Positions 39,001 to 44,672 of a stretch of 64,000 nucleotides of DNA are shown here, piece after piece. The position numbers and the translations under genes are program-made. The DNA lies in NCBI GenBank assembly GCA_918807975.1, contig OU964926.1, forward strand, positions 23,319,996-23,383,995, in the 5' to 3' direction. The stretch comes from Aplidium turbinatum (taxonomy: Eukaryota > Chordata > Ascidiacea > Aplousobranchia > Polyclinidae). The notes beneath the pieces were generated by a model. It did no database searches. It was not told the origin of the DNA and saw only the letters and a list, made by a program, of their open reading frames with translations. Position 1 is the first letter of the stretch, and every line of letters starts with the position of its first letter.

Positions 39001-42000
39001 ATCAGGGATGTGCCCAGTCTTAAGTCTTTCAGCTACAAGTTTCTCTACCTCTAGATTGTGCGAAGTCTGATCAGTAAGAATGAAGTCAAGTTTTTCAAAC
39101 AGAAGTTTGGTGCTGACTCAACTAGCAGCTGATAACACATTTAATACGGCAATCTTCAGTTCCGCTAGGTTTTCACGAGTCTCGGATGCAATTGGCAATG
39201 TTGGTAGTGGTCGAAACATGCCATTTACCGTTACACTCTGAACTGAGAAGGACCCAGCTCCTTGCTTTTTTGATCCGTCATCTGCGTACGTAACTGCAGA
39301 TTTTTCATCGCTGTCCATCATCTGTTTTACGATTTTATCTAACGCCAAAGCTTCTAAACTTCGCCCCACCTGTTTCACGTTGCGCTTATCAGGCAACGTA
39401 TCTCTGTCTATTTCATCGGGAGACTCATTATGAAGTTTCCATTTTCGACCAAAAACCTTATTGCCGATGGTCACAACGGCCGCTGCCGCCTGTGTTTCTG
39501 ACATGTGGTTGACGCTTTTTAATTTGTCCATTGCCTCGTAAATCTCTGGACGCACTTTTTGTTCACCTAAACGGATGTGGCGATACTGCGCTGGCATTTC
39601 ATCATGTTCATCAGATATACTGAGACCAAAATTGAGCTTTCGTTTCTTTCTGTGTCCTCTTAAAACTTTCTCGGAATCACTTACTTCATACTCGCTTCGG
39701 TTTTCTTCAGCTGATTGTTCGGAGGAGCCACTTATCTCTGCTTTCTCTTCCAAGTATGATTTTTCTAAGACAGACGTCTGGCGCGATCTGTCGATACTCT
39801 GCATATCCTGAGGATATTGCAAAACACAATGCAAAATAACAAGTATAATTCATCAGTATGAACATAAATAAATACTCAGGTATATTCATTGCGCATGCCA
39901 GGAAAGAATAAGCCTACTTTTGGGATCAAATTCGAATTCTACGCCCTCGAAAACTTATAATTCGACATATCACACAACTATGTTTGGTTAAAATTTACAA
40001 AAGTACCCATTCCAAGCCCCATATTGGCCGCCATATTGAAATACCGCCATATTGAAAATTCTTAGGAATTTTCTAATGTCATACTTGAACACACAGACTC
40101 TGAAAAGCCACATATGAGTAAAATAAATACCACCAAAACGCAAGTGTAATGGTGAAAAGGCCAACCATCTCATATTTTTCTGAAAATAGGGTACCTTATG
40201 TTCAGGGGGCATGTACATGGGGGTTAGGGGGATCGTATGTCGAATTTTCATAAATATTCTAGATTTTGATACTGCTCCACAAATTTTTAGCAGCGTATGG
40301 TATGAATCGACAATTAACACACCCCCCTACCATAAGTTTTCAGTTTTTTCCAAAAAATATTTACAATCACTGGCTTGAGTAGTCATCTTCATAGCAATAA
40401 CTATCTTAATATTAAGTTTCTTCCAATATAAAGAAGAAAGTAACAATATACATAAAACTAGAGAAATATCCTCCTCATGCGCAAGAACTTCCCTCTTCTC
40501 GCAGTTCGGTCGGGTCGAGCGTTTGCAGCAACGGCTCAACATAATGATCTTCCTCGGTAACTTCAACGACAGCGTGATGGGATTGACGCCGCAAATCGCT
40601 GCCATCATCGCGGCGTCCATGTCGATCAAGTCATCAGGCCACCTGAAGAAAGTTCTAGAAGTTATCCTCGCATTTGGCAACTATATGAACAGCGCGAAGA
40701 GAGGAGCCGTGTACGGGTTTAAGCTGCAGAGTCTCGATACTGTGAGTTTTTGCTTTAAACTGAATAATATTTAAATATTAACTGGTGCGTCATGAAGGTT
40801 GCCAAGTGCGCTGCAGGGAAGTGGAAAATGATTCAAGGTGTTGCTTTAGTATTAACTTCTTTCTCTTTTAGTATATTTCATTGAACGTACTGTACTTTAA
40901 CGATAATAATGCAACTTTGTGGTCTATTTAATAAAAAAAAAACTTTGATCAATCAATTGCAGGCAGTGAACCGTTACTTGGTGGGACTGCTACGACGACT
41001 CACTCGATCAATGTCATAATAATTTGTGCGATCGTTGAAATTACGTTAAATTTTCATCTGCAGCTGATCGACACGAAATCAACGGACAAGAAGCAAACTC
41101 TGCTCCACTACATTGTGAACGTCATCGAGAACTACTATCCCGACATCCAGCACTTCTATAACGAGCTCAGATACGTGGACAGAGCGAGCAAAGGTAACCC
41201 AAACAGCAAATCCGTCATTTTTACATTGATTCAACGTCTGCAGACGTTGAACCAATGTAAAAATGACTGATTTTGTTATCTGGGAAGCAACCGGTTTGGA
41301 AAGGAATCATTCTACATAAGATTACGCAGTCAAGTCTATCTACAGTTTCCACGTTGATGATGATGATGATGATGATTGTTATTATTCTAGTATCACTGGA
41401 CAACATCCTTGCGGATGTGCATGCCATCAAACGCGGTGTGGCGTTGACGCGGGAGGAGTATGAGACTCACCAGCATCCAGTTCTCAGGGACTTCTTGCAA
41501 GCATCCCAGGATAAGGTTACTAAGGTATGATGGGGTGGTTTTTTATGCATTTTTGTGCTTTGGTAAGTTTTTGTGCTCGCAATGGTTTACTACAGCTGGG
41601 ATGGTTTTTATGGTAGAGAATGGTTTTCTATGGTTGCAAGATGTTTTGGTTTTGATACAATCATCTTTATTTGTACAATAATTTTAATGATACAACGATA
41701 ATAATCTTTATGCAATGAAAAAAACAGGAGAATTTATGTTAATTAAAGTCGAATAACCAGCTTCAAGTTGCCCAAAGAAGTTGATAGGCGAGACAATCCT
41801 AACGATATTCTTGGTGCTTGAACCGCAATCGTTATTGCACAGGGATGGGCTAGTTGCTAGGCAACTACACTGGTAATCTCCTGACAAGCTCACGTGACTC
41901 GTGCAAAACCAACGGCGCGTATCATTTTATTATCTCTAAGGTTTTCCAAGACGCTGAGACGGCCCAGGAAGCTTACAAGAAGGTTGTGGAATATTTCGGG

Positions 42001-42952
42001 GAAACCACCAAGACGATGCCCCCTGAAACATTTTTCCCGATGATTGACAGATTCATCAAGGGATTCCAGAAGGCGGAAAAAGACTTGGAAGACTGGAAAA
42101 TTGCTGATGTAATACGCTCTCAGTCTTCATACTTTGTGTCATCATTAACGATTTGACTTACTCTTTTTGCCATGCATTGTGCTAAGGTATCTACGTCTTT
42201 TAATTGTAATGTTTTCAACATCTCATACGTTTAGACTATCATTTTGTGTTATACTATATGACTATGTTCTCTAGCGTTTTGTATTTAATATAAAATAAGT
42301 ATCTTTTAAAGGCTTTACAGTGACATCCTTGATAAGGGTTAGATGTACAGCCGAAAACGTTTGCTATTTTGTTTTTGTTATGTTACTACCGTGTTGTTGT
42401 TGAGTTTTGTTTGTCTATTTATGATCTGCTTCAAACAACGTCATTTAATGATCGGTGTTTACTTCAGGAAAAGCGAGCTGAGAAGGAGAGGAGAGCCATG
42501 GAGCAGAAAGAAGAGAAAGCCATGAGGAAGAAGATGAAAGATGAACTGAAGACCGGAGAGCAGAAGTTGATCAACGAATTGCGCGGTAAACGGAAGGACA
42601 GGAGGGCGGTGGAGAGCAAGGATGGGGCCATTGAAGACAACATCAATTGTAAGTTTATAAATCCATTCATCTTGGCCGCTAGTGAGCGTATAGATGATCT
42701 TCAAGAAAGCGGAACCCTAATTTTCAGGCTCTTGGTAGGATCCACTTCTTTTGATGAATAACTGGGAATAGTTTGTACTGCACAACGCCTAAGCATTATA
42801 CAAACCCCTTTGAAATGTTCAACCTCGCATCTTTGCATCCAGATATAAAGTCGGAGCCGTACAGACGAGAAGATACCACTGTACACCGGAGCTTTAGGAA
42901 GAAGACTCGGCCGGATCCTTCTCGGGTTGCCCAAATGTCGACCATGCTCTAG
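12671..42952 (+). CDS. FMNL: Formin-like protein, FMNL class (23 coding exons)
   Basis: Diaphanous-related formin that nucleates and elongates unbranched actin filaments; the family acts downstream of Rho-family GTPases at the cell cortex and in protrusions. Exons: 12671-12781, 13464-13547, 16055-16212, 17921-18004, 19525-19716, 21081-21209, 21664-21832, 26993-27103, 27367-27516, 28146-28247, 28624-28671, 31284-32327, 32932-33072, 33314-33458, 35377-35543, 36011-36152, 36670-36875, 40505-40741, 41064-41193, 41391-41524, 41941-42108, 42468-42648 and 42843-42952. All junctions are GT-AG and the phases agree; the total is 4143 nt, 1380 aa plus stop. The start MGNSESS fits an N-myristoylation site, as in vertebrate FMNLs. 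The similarity is recognised from memory of vertebrate FMNL1-3, which run to about 1030-1100 aa. The excess length here is exon 12. The introns are loaded with transposons. Confidence 0.93.
12803..12886. repeat. Palindromic MITE copy 6, next to FMNL exon 1
   Basis: CCAGCAATCAAATCAGTCG, TTTTACATTGATTCAACG, and a diverged right arm ending CTGATTTGTTGGTGGG. It begins 21 bp downstream of the exon 1 donor. Confidence 0.8.
14079..14280 (+). mobile_element. Telomere-repeat MITE, copy A (9-bp TSD)
   Basis: A 202-bp element from CGGAATGGCCCGTTTCGGTG to GAATAGTAGCAGACCC. Subterminal inverted repeats are built of CGGTGAGTCCGATT units on the left and ACTCACCGAATCGG units on the right. A T-rich block follows the left end. 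In the middle is a G-rich run of TTAGGG and TTAGGGG variants (14193-14229). The flanks AGTTGGCTT (14070-14078) and AGCTGGCTT (14281-14289) form a 9-bp TSD with one mismatch, a length typical of Mutator-like elements. It is non-coding. Confidence 0.9.
14615..14818 (+). mobile_element. Telomere-repeat MITE, copy B (9-bp TSD)
   Basis: A 204-bp near-identical sibling of copy A, same orientation, 334 bp downstream. It is flanked by a perfect 9-bp TSD, TCCTGTGAC, at 14606-14614 and 14819-14827. It has the same CGGAATGGCC start, internal TTAGGG-like run and AGTAGCAGACCC end, so the boundaries are firm. Confidence 0.93.
15056..15132. repeat. Palindromic MITE copy 7
   Basis: Diverged full-length copy beginning CCAGCAAGACTCGTCC and ending TTGTTTTGTTGGCTGGG, with TTACATTGATTCACTG in the left arm. 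Confidence 0.7.
15221..15310. repeat. Palindromic MITE copy 8
   Basis: Diverged full-length copy: CCACCAGCCAATAAGTC, CACATTGATTTAACGTTTGC, then AACATTGAATCAAAACGAC, ending ATTCGCTGACTAGG. Confidence 0.7.
16221..16280. repeat. Palindromic MITE copy 9, next to FMNL exon 3
   Basis: Left arm and centre only: CCCAGACAGCATGTCG, TTTTACATTGATTCAACG, TCTGCAGACGTTGTC. It begins 8 bp after the exon 3 boundary. Confidence 0.78.
16628..16700. repeat. Palindromic MITE copy 10
   Basis: CCAGACAGCAAAATCCATT, GCAGACGTTGAATCAATG, TAAAAATGACAGGTTTTGCG, ending GTCCGGA. Part of the left arm is deleted. Confidence 0.8.
17652..17733. repeat. Palindromic MITE copy 11 (diverged)
   Basis: GCAAGCAATCAGTTCTTTTT at the left and TTAATGTAAAAAGAGTTG with GATTTGCTGACTGAG at the right. 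The centre has lost the usual palindrome. Confidence 0.6.
18281..18362. repeat. Palindromic MITE copy 12
   Basis: GTTGGCAAATCAGTCTCG at the left, CAGACATTGAATCACTGC in the middle, CTGATTTGCGGACCGGA at the right. Confidence 0.72.
18937..19459. mobile_element. 523-bp non-autonomous element with 8-bp TSD
   Basis: Termini CTGTTTTTTTTTCG and CGAAAAAAAAACCAG form a short inverted repeat. Subterminal GGTCATTT and TTTTCGGTCATTT motifs recur inverted at both ends (AAATGACCGAAAA at the right), and ATTTTGACCG-type repeats lie inside the right half. The 8-bp direct repeat GTTTGGAG flanks it at 18929-18936 and 19460-19467. An 8-bp TSD suggests a hAT or other 8-bp-TSD superfamily. No coding capacity. The right TSD is 57 bp upstream of FMNL exon 5. 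Confidence 0.85.
19525..21832 (+). CDS. FMNL: FMNL exons 5-7: Ser-rich linker and FH3 armadillo region
   Basis: Exon 5 (19525-19716) encodes a serine-rich, basic linker ([40 protein letters not shown]) at the place where vertebrate FMNLs have a variable linker. Several RxxS sites suggest phospho-regulation, which is inference. Exon 6 (21081-21209) gives [20 protein letters not shown] and [11 protein letters not shown]. Exon 7 (21664-21832) gives [20 protein letters not shown] and AENIDFM. Exons 6-7 are among the most conserved parts of FH3, so orthology is clear. Exon 5 starts 57 bp downstream of the TSD of an inserted 523-bp element, and exon 6 lies about 150 bp downstream of another MITE. 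The following intron carries the LINE. Confidence 0.93.
20551..20621. repeat. Palindromic MITE copy 13 (weak)
   Basis: Decayed copy recognised by TCCGCCCTTTTTTCGG, ATTTAACGTCTACGGACG and CAATCAATTTAACTG. The ends are not preserved. Confidence 0.4.
20746..20920 (-). mobile_element. Telomere-repeat MITE, copy C (9-bp TSD)
   Basis: A 175-bp copy in reverse orientation, GGGTCTGCTACGATTCGGTG to GGGCCATTCCG. It has fewer terminal repeat units and a shorter CCCTAA-type run. It is flanked by a perfect 9-bp TSD, GGGCAAGTG, at 20737-20745 and 20921-20929. It lies about 160 bp upstream of FMNL exon 6. Confidence 0.93.
21988..22722 (+). CDS. LINE ORF1: coiled-coil nucleic-acid-binding protein (244 aa)
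   Basis: Intact ORF of the LINE. Residues ~10-75 form a coiled coil ([20 protein letters not shown] and following heptads). Then [20 protein letters not shown] and [20 protein letters not shown], which match the RRM-like region of L1-type ORF1 proteins (R-x-N-x-R-I-x-G/N-I-P; H-R-L-G). The C-terminus is a short conserved basic/aromatic domain. Such proteins trimerise and chaperone the RNA. It starts at the first ATG after an A-rich leader and ends 48 bp before ORF2. Confidence 0.88.
   Translation: MGGSKKDTEGSSINAIKDELQKLNKKLDKLNDNYDVLKEQLLENKKELEETRKENGILRKTLHQTSTALDKLEQYGRRENIRIHNIPENLEQDEDDGEQTIQQLAKILKIQFSSTDIQRCHRLGRPKRNKPRPIIARFTSYKKRMEFIQKKRNIKKDCKEDDKAKMEKAFITEDLTPLRSKLFWYVKNHCCDKYSKFHTINGNIKAYHEENDKWVTISCPDDLFKHGMDNNIEVLKLKDNAGWF
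22771..24300 (+). CDS. LINE ORF2, part 1: PHD finger and APE endonuclease
   Basis: Residues 5-55 form a C4HC3-like zinc finger ([35 protein letters not shown]). The endonuclease follows: [69 protein letters not shown] and SDITDHFPV. These are the expected APE-like motifs, with catalytic N, E, D and the terminal SDH-type histidine represented by TDH. The frame stops at 24298-24300, while the RT frame opens 35 bp later in another register, so a single frame change near 24290 separates them. Confidence 0.88.
   Translation: MANHLCTFCNNLISPDDQDSITCVVCNNQMHLKCVSEFVHYNEQHSNLYCPTCVKANPLFGNTVNMEAEYNSLNNPDSSMTQLNDSWLDSVEDLDATCKFIGENELCHHFGNNNQLDIIHFNIRSLRKNKEEIERVLAPLKRLPEIIAISETKLKPFDPIGNITLPGYQFVHEDSITNAGGVCLYIRDNILYQVRHDLKLNIEGCENLWIENICGDQGKGKLIIGVIYKHPSTSIKMFIDSFSDTLHKLQNFRGLCVIAGDININILNSTTENILSYKNLLQSFDLNSLIDIPTRITSHSSSLLDHIYTKSTLNIKSQAFVIQSDITDHFPVAAKFTIDNYSKSAEDTHIRIRSMKNFNENQFVNDVAKSINNSMTFNMTPQEKVITLEQIINDETNKHMPYTKLSKKESRLYLRPWLSRGILSSIKTRNKMFKQLCKTNFKSNDLYTKYKKYRNLLTHVKEKSKSNYYKTSINKERNNSSNTWKIINEITGRTNKKHNIIYNTQPTFH
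24335..26020 (+). CDS. LINE ORF2, part 2: reverse transcriptase
   Basis: Encodes RT blocks in order: [91 protein letters not shown] and the catalytic FADDTLL. The thumb and a C-terminal domain follow ([32 protein letters not shown]-like block, [13 protein letters not shown]). It is open for 561 codons, so this part alone is undamaged. It begins where a frame change splits it from the endonuclease, so the nominal start is not a true initiation site. Confidence 0.9.
   Translation: MQISNTFNTYFTQVGPSLAAKVPKTTSNPLSLMRGRLLNSLHLANADEMEILSIVNSLDNKKATGPDGITIKTIKRLKYVISPILASIINESMTIGKFPDSYKIARVIPLHKGGVKNKVDQFRPISILTCFSKIFEKIIHKRLVNFFEKFNVLSQQQFGFRGGHSTTLAATDIYEQLLQNCDDGFTTCSIFIDLAKAFDTVDHEILLKKLDYYDIRGNAYNLLKSYLNHRYQFVQIGTTNSKYEEIKCGVPQGSVLGPLLFIIYINDLNHASEFETRLFADDTLLCIKDKSPTRLQEKVNSNLLMIQNWMHTNKLTINVSKTKYMLFGSKFVRENSSLQITFQNTSLQRTNTYKYLGITFDESLSWKQHINIILTKLSQSCGALYRLRKCVNSQTLKAVYYALVHSHLMYGIICWGRASKTELYPLNLVHNRIIRCLNFTKIKDRIPTKSLFNKSNLLQVEDMFLIEVCKFVYKSNKGHLPAIFSEYFRPCNETHNYNTRGAKKDILFKPRMHTKLGQRSIKFLGTNTWNKLPEQLRKIQTISMFSKKLKLHLMSGYKLSN
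26431..26762. mobile_element. ~330-bp element with ~45-bp terminal inverted repeats
   Basis: The left end reads TTGAAGACCTAGATTAAGTG, then ACGGGATTGCAAGGAAGCCA. The reverse complement of the right end reads TTGAAGATTTAAATTAAGTG, then GACGGGAAGGCAAGGAAGCC. The arms match at most positions over ~45 bp. It directly follows the LINE 3' end. The exact edges and TSD are unresolved. A fragment with the same terminal motif is at 61540-61576. Confidence 0.75.
26993..28671 (+). CDS. FMNL: FMNL exons 8-11: end of FH3, coiled coil, Gly/Ser linker
   Basis: Exon 8 (26993-27103) gives [20 protein letters not shown] and LLGLDNFLE. Exon 9 (27367-27516) gives [20 protein letters not shown] and EHLEDQLLD. Exon 10 (28146-28247) is a coiled-coil strand, [20 protein letters not shown] and [12 protein letters not shown]. 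Exon 11 (28624-28671) encodes 16 residues, [16 protein letters not shown], a flexible linker. All four exons are phase 0 at both ends, so exons can be added or skipped here without a frame change. This matches the dimerisation region that precedes FH1 in the family. Confidence 0.92.
28741..28826. repeat. Palindromic MITE copy 14
   Basis: AAACCAGTCCTTTTTTACAT and TGATTTAACGTTTGCAG, then GCAGACGTTGGATCAATT and GGACTGTTTTCTTGC. The centre carries an extra GAGT. It lies 69 bp downstream of FMNL exon 11. Confidence 0.72.
28976..30084 (+). mobile_element. mariner/Tc1 element, internally deleted
   Basis: TIRs TACAGGGTGAACAGAAAGTC (28976) and GACTTTTTGTTCACC-like right end (reverse complement TACAAGGTGAACAAAAAGTT) lie at TA dinucleotides, giving ~1.11 kb. 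One plus-strand frame encodes the N-terminal helix-turn-helix ([39 protein letters not shown]). It continues past in-frame stops (about 29290, 29400 and 29776) to [35 protein letters not shown] and a C-terminal [14 protein letters not shown] block. Between VYRRQK and DSAPSHT roughly 50 codons of the catalytic core are absent. It is a dead copy in the intron between FMNL exons 11 and 12. Confidence 0.9.
30107..30193. repeat. Palindromic MITE copy 15, nearly perfect hairpin
   Basis: The best-preserved copy: AGTAAATCAGTCGTTTTTTA, CATTGATTCAACGCCTGCAG, ACGCTGAATCAATGTAAAAA and ACGACTGATTTGCTGTCTGG. The arms pair over about 40 bp with almost no mismatch. It sits 22 bp beyond the mariner right end. 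Confidence 0.92.
30731..30791. repeat. Palindromic MITE copy 16 (weak)
   Basis: Decayed copy: GCGACATTGAAGCAATGTAA and AATGATTGGTATTTCTGGCA. The left arm is mostly lost. Confidence 0.4.
31284..32327 (+). CDS. FMNL: FMNL exon 12: 348-aa disordered symmetric exon
   Basis: A single 1044-nt exon, open throughout and in frame with both neighbours (phase 0-0). The acceptor is TTTTTTCACGCATTCTAAG. The donor reads AAG/GTCGCT, a poor match to consensus, which suggests regulated use. The protein begins [20 protein letters not shown]. It is rich in Ser, Pro, Asp, Asn and His, has no recognisable domain, and ends [20 protein letters not shown] and [19 protein letters not shown] is a good basophilic-kinase or 14-3-3-type site (inference). 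Without it the protein is 1032 aa, close to vertebrate FMNLs. Acidic patches and short W-containing segments ([28 protein letters not shown]) could be linear binding motifs. Exon status rests on frame and splice sites, not on homology. Confidence 0.75.
32932..35543 (+). CDS. FMNL: FMNL exons 13-15: FH1 proline-rich region and start of FH2
   Basis: Exon 13 (32932-33072) encodes [20 protein letters not shown]. Exon 14 (33314-33458, ends phase 1) encodes the main FH1 tracts, a run of nine prolines after SAPN and a PPPPPLG tract. Exon 15 (35377-35543) opens [20 protein letters not shown] and then [20 protein letters not shown], the FH2 lasso/linker start with its conserved Trp. FH1 is short compared with vertebrate FMNL1. 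It recruits profilin-actin and SH3 proteins. The 1.9-kb intron between exons 14 and 15 carries a 21-bp minisatellite and a MITE. Confidence 0.9.
34325..34454. repeat. 21-bp minisatellite, about 6.2 copies
   Basis: The unit CCATCCCACTACGTCTATTT plus one variable base repeats without gaps six times, with a few substitutions per copy. The period is a multiple of three, so open frames pass through it (IPLRLFS-type repeats), but it lies in the intron between FMNL exons 14 and 15 and shows no sign of being coding. Confidence 0.92.
34563..34615. repeat. Palindromic MITE copy 17 (partial)
   Basis: GCCAACAAGTCAGTGCGACG, TTAATCAATGTAAAAATGGA and CTGATTTGTTGG; most of the left arm is deleted. Confidence 0.65.
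36011..42108 (+). CDS. FMNL: FMNL exons 16-21: FH2 actin-nucleating domain
   Basis: Exons 16-17 give [26 protein letters not shown] and [20 protein letters not shown]. They are joined by a phase-1 intron whose junction codon is Ser where vertebrates usually have Ala. Exon 18 gives [20 protein letters not shown] and [20 protein letters not shown], the FH2 signature GNYMN. Exon 19 gives [20 protein letters not shown]. Exon 20 gives [20 protein letters not shown]. Exon 21 gives [20 protein letters not shown] and [22 protein letters not shown]2 dimers cap and processively elongate barbed ends. A 3.2-kb transposon lies between exons 17 and 18, ending about 170 bp before exon 18. A MITE occupies much of the ~200-bp intron between exons 19 and 20. 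Confidence 0.94.
37098..40329 (-). mobile_element. 3.2-kb DNA transposon with ~430-bp TIRs and 7-bp TSD
   Basis: The ends TAGGGGGGTGTGTTA and TAACACACCCCCCTA are perfect inverses and are flanked by a 7-bp direct repeat CCATAAG at 37091-37097 and 40330-40336. The inverted similarity continues inward about 430 bp on each side (37098-37520 and 39905-40329), with shared blocks such as CCCCCATGTACATGCCCCCT and AATATGGCGGCCAA. The minus strand encodes one transposase-like protein in pieces. The 7-bp TSD and protein do not match a superfamily I can name with confidence; Dada (6-7 bp) or an unclassified DDE group are options. It sits between FMNL exons 17 and 18. Confidence 0.92.
37597..39834 (-). 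pseudogene. DDE-like transposase of the 3.2-kb transposon, broken
   Basis: Read from 39834 leftwards. An acidic N-terminus ([20 protein letters not shown]) is followed by a basic patch, then [20 protein letters not shown] and [20 protein letters not shown] (first frame to 39118). A short out-of-register stretch encodes [11 protein letters not shown]. Next is a long frame from 38985 with [40 protein letters not shown] and [20 protein letters not shown], then frames 38341-37862 and 37860-37597. YADDGS and LTDQTSH are candidates for the first two catalytic aspartates (inference). At least three register changes or stops separate the frames, including one at a run of A residues near 37890. I recall very similar uncharacterised proteins in molluscs, cnidarians and amphioxus. 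Confidence 0.75.
41198..41284. repeat. Palindromic MITE copy 18, abutting FMNL exon 19 donor
   Basis: CCCAAACAGCAAATCCGTC, ATTTTTACATTGATTCAACG, TCTGCAGACGTTGAACCAAT and GTAAAAATGACTGATTTTG, ending TATCTGGG. It begins 4 bp after the exon 19 boundary (41193), so the donor GTAACCC runs straight into it. It fills nearly half of this 197-bp intron. Confidence 0.92.
41354..41377. repeat. (GAT)n microsatellite
   Basis: About seven GAT units just before the TTATTATTCTAG acceptor of FMNL exon 20. Confidence 0.85.
42300..42430 (+). repeat. Penelope-like 3' tail, copy 1
   Basis: CTTGATAAGGGTTAGATG, then TACAGCCGAAAACGTTTGCT and T-rich sequence with GTGTTGTTGTTGAG. The TGATAAGG...CCGAAAACGTTTG arrangement recalls the conserved segment of Penelope-like elements. 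A related copy is at 62100-62250. It lies in the intron before FMNL exon 22. Confidence 0.5.
42468..42952 (+). CDS. FMNL: FMNL exons 22-23: C-terminal coil and DAD
   Basis: Exon 22 (42468-42648) encodes a highly charged helix ([40 protein letters not shown]) and the DAD core DGAIEDNIN. Exon 23 (42843-42952) gives [20 protein letters not shown] and ends QMSTML before TAG at 42950-42952. The pattern DGAIEDI...PYRRAD is the C-terminus of vertebrate FMNL2/3, so this copy is closer to the FMNL2/3 ending than to FMNL1. The DAD binds the N-terminal DID to hold the formin inactive, and the basic run after it normally strengthens that contact. No clear AATAAA is seen soon after the stop. Confidence 0.92.
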
Positions 42953-44282
42953 CGCCCGGTTGTCAAGGCGACCTGATGACGTCACGGTGACGTGCGCGAT
43001 TGTCGACGTGGGTGTCTTGCAGCAAGCCGATGATGTCTCCAACAATGGTGCTCTGACGTCATGATTTAGAATGCGATGAAAGCGACTTTGTTCAATTTTG
43101 CCGCGTCTTGCGATATTGTTTCAATATATGATTGCAACGGTCATTTCGAAAAACATTTACGTTGGTTTTGATAAATCTATTGCATTTGAACTGCGGCTAC
43201 CTATTCATTGCAAGGGCTAACGAAACTTTATTATCAACAAATGTCTCTAACAGCATTCTGCCCTGTCGTCTATACAAACTTCTGCTTAGCGAAGTAGAGA
43301 TATTTTTCTAGTTTCCATTTTTTCTATGCTATTTCGTACGATCGTGTCGGTGTTACGTGTCCAGCGACGTGTCCGCAAGAGTGTGCTCAAGTGTTTACTG
43401 TTCTTTATATATTTTTTGTCGTGGAAGCTTTCGGTAGATAGGTCTAACGTCGAGTTTTATTGGATCGCTGTAACTGGTTAATTTAACACCTGTAAGGGAT
43501 GACAGTAAGGCGGCCTTCAAGTTCACGCATGTCAGATGCTCGGAGTTGGTGTTTTGTTATATCATTGTTTGGGATATAACCAAGTTATAATGTTAATCAG
43601 GTTATAATGTTATAATGTCAAGTGATGTCATATCGTGGGGTTCTCATTTCTATGGTGGTTATTTCGAATCGTTTTTTTTAAAGGCAAATTGCAGCGGTCA
43701 CTGGTCAACAGTAACTTTTAACCAGAGACCTGATATGGCGATTTTTGAAGGTTTTTGACGCTGATTCCGAAAATATCTTTATTTTCCTCCAGCACACCAG
43801 GTTTTTGAAGTATTTGAAATTTTGTTGTTTAAATTTGACCTGTAGCGACGCAAATGCGACGAAATTTGACATAATAGTGACAATTTTGACCTCAAGCTTG
43901 CACAAAGCTGTTTCCACAATGCATTGTGATTACTAGTTGCATTTTAGAAACGTATTTTTGTATTACTAAATAGTAAATGCGTAAAAACACCTAAAGTATT
44001 AAAATGCAAATATTTTCAAAACCTGATGTTCTGGAGAAAGAACGTGCGCAGATTCGGAATCAGCGCCGAAAATTCATGTAGAAAAGTTAAATTGTATCTC
44101 TGATTAAAGAATTTAGTTAAAACTTGTTGCCCAATGTTATTTTCAGCATAATTTTGTATTAAATAATTGGTCGCTAACTGGCGCTATCGAGCAACGAAGC
44201 CGCAACAATTCAACGAATATGAAGCGAAGCAGTGTTCACCTTGTCAAGCATCTAGCTGTAATATTTCATGTTTTTGTCAATT

Positions 44283-44356
44283 CCCAAGCAACCCAATTTA
44301 TTGGTACGTCTGAAGACGTTGAATTAATTTAAAAATGACGGATTTTGTTGTCTGGG
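44283..44356. repeat. Palindromic MITE copy 19
   Basis: CCCAAGCAACCCAATTTATT, then GACGTTGAATTAATTTAAAA and ATGACGGATTTTGTTGTCTG. Part of the left arm is deleted. Confidence 0.75.
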
Positions 44357-44589
44357 AAAGTGTTTTTGACCACTTAAACGTCATTACAGGTCTTGTCATC
44401 ATGTGGGCTAACAACATCAATGGACAGTAAGCAACTGAGCTTTTTGTTTTGTCATAATCAATTAATCATGTTTCAAATGAAATGTGTTTTTCTTCCCACT
44501 CGGAGTGTATGTTTTTAATTTACTCAAAAGTTTGTTTCGTTAATTGTTTATTTTTGTTCAATTCCCTATTAAGTACCAAGTTATATCCT

Positions 44590-44672
44590 AGTAGAGCAAA
44601 TCAGTTGATGTTTACATTGATTCAACGCCTGCAGACGTTGAATCAATGTAAAAGATGACTGATTTGCTATTA
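44590..44672. repeat. Palindromic MITE copy 20
   Basis: GTAGAGCAAATCAGTTGATG, TTTACATTGATTCAACGCCT, GCAGACGTTGAATCAATGTA and GATGACTGATTTGCTATTA. The stem is nearly complete. Confidence 0.88.
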
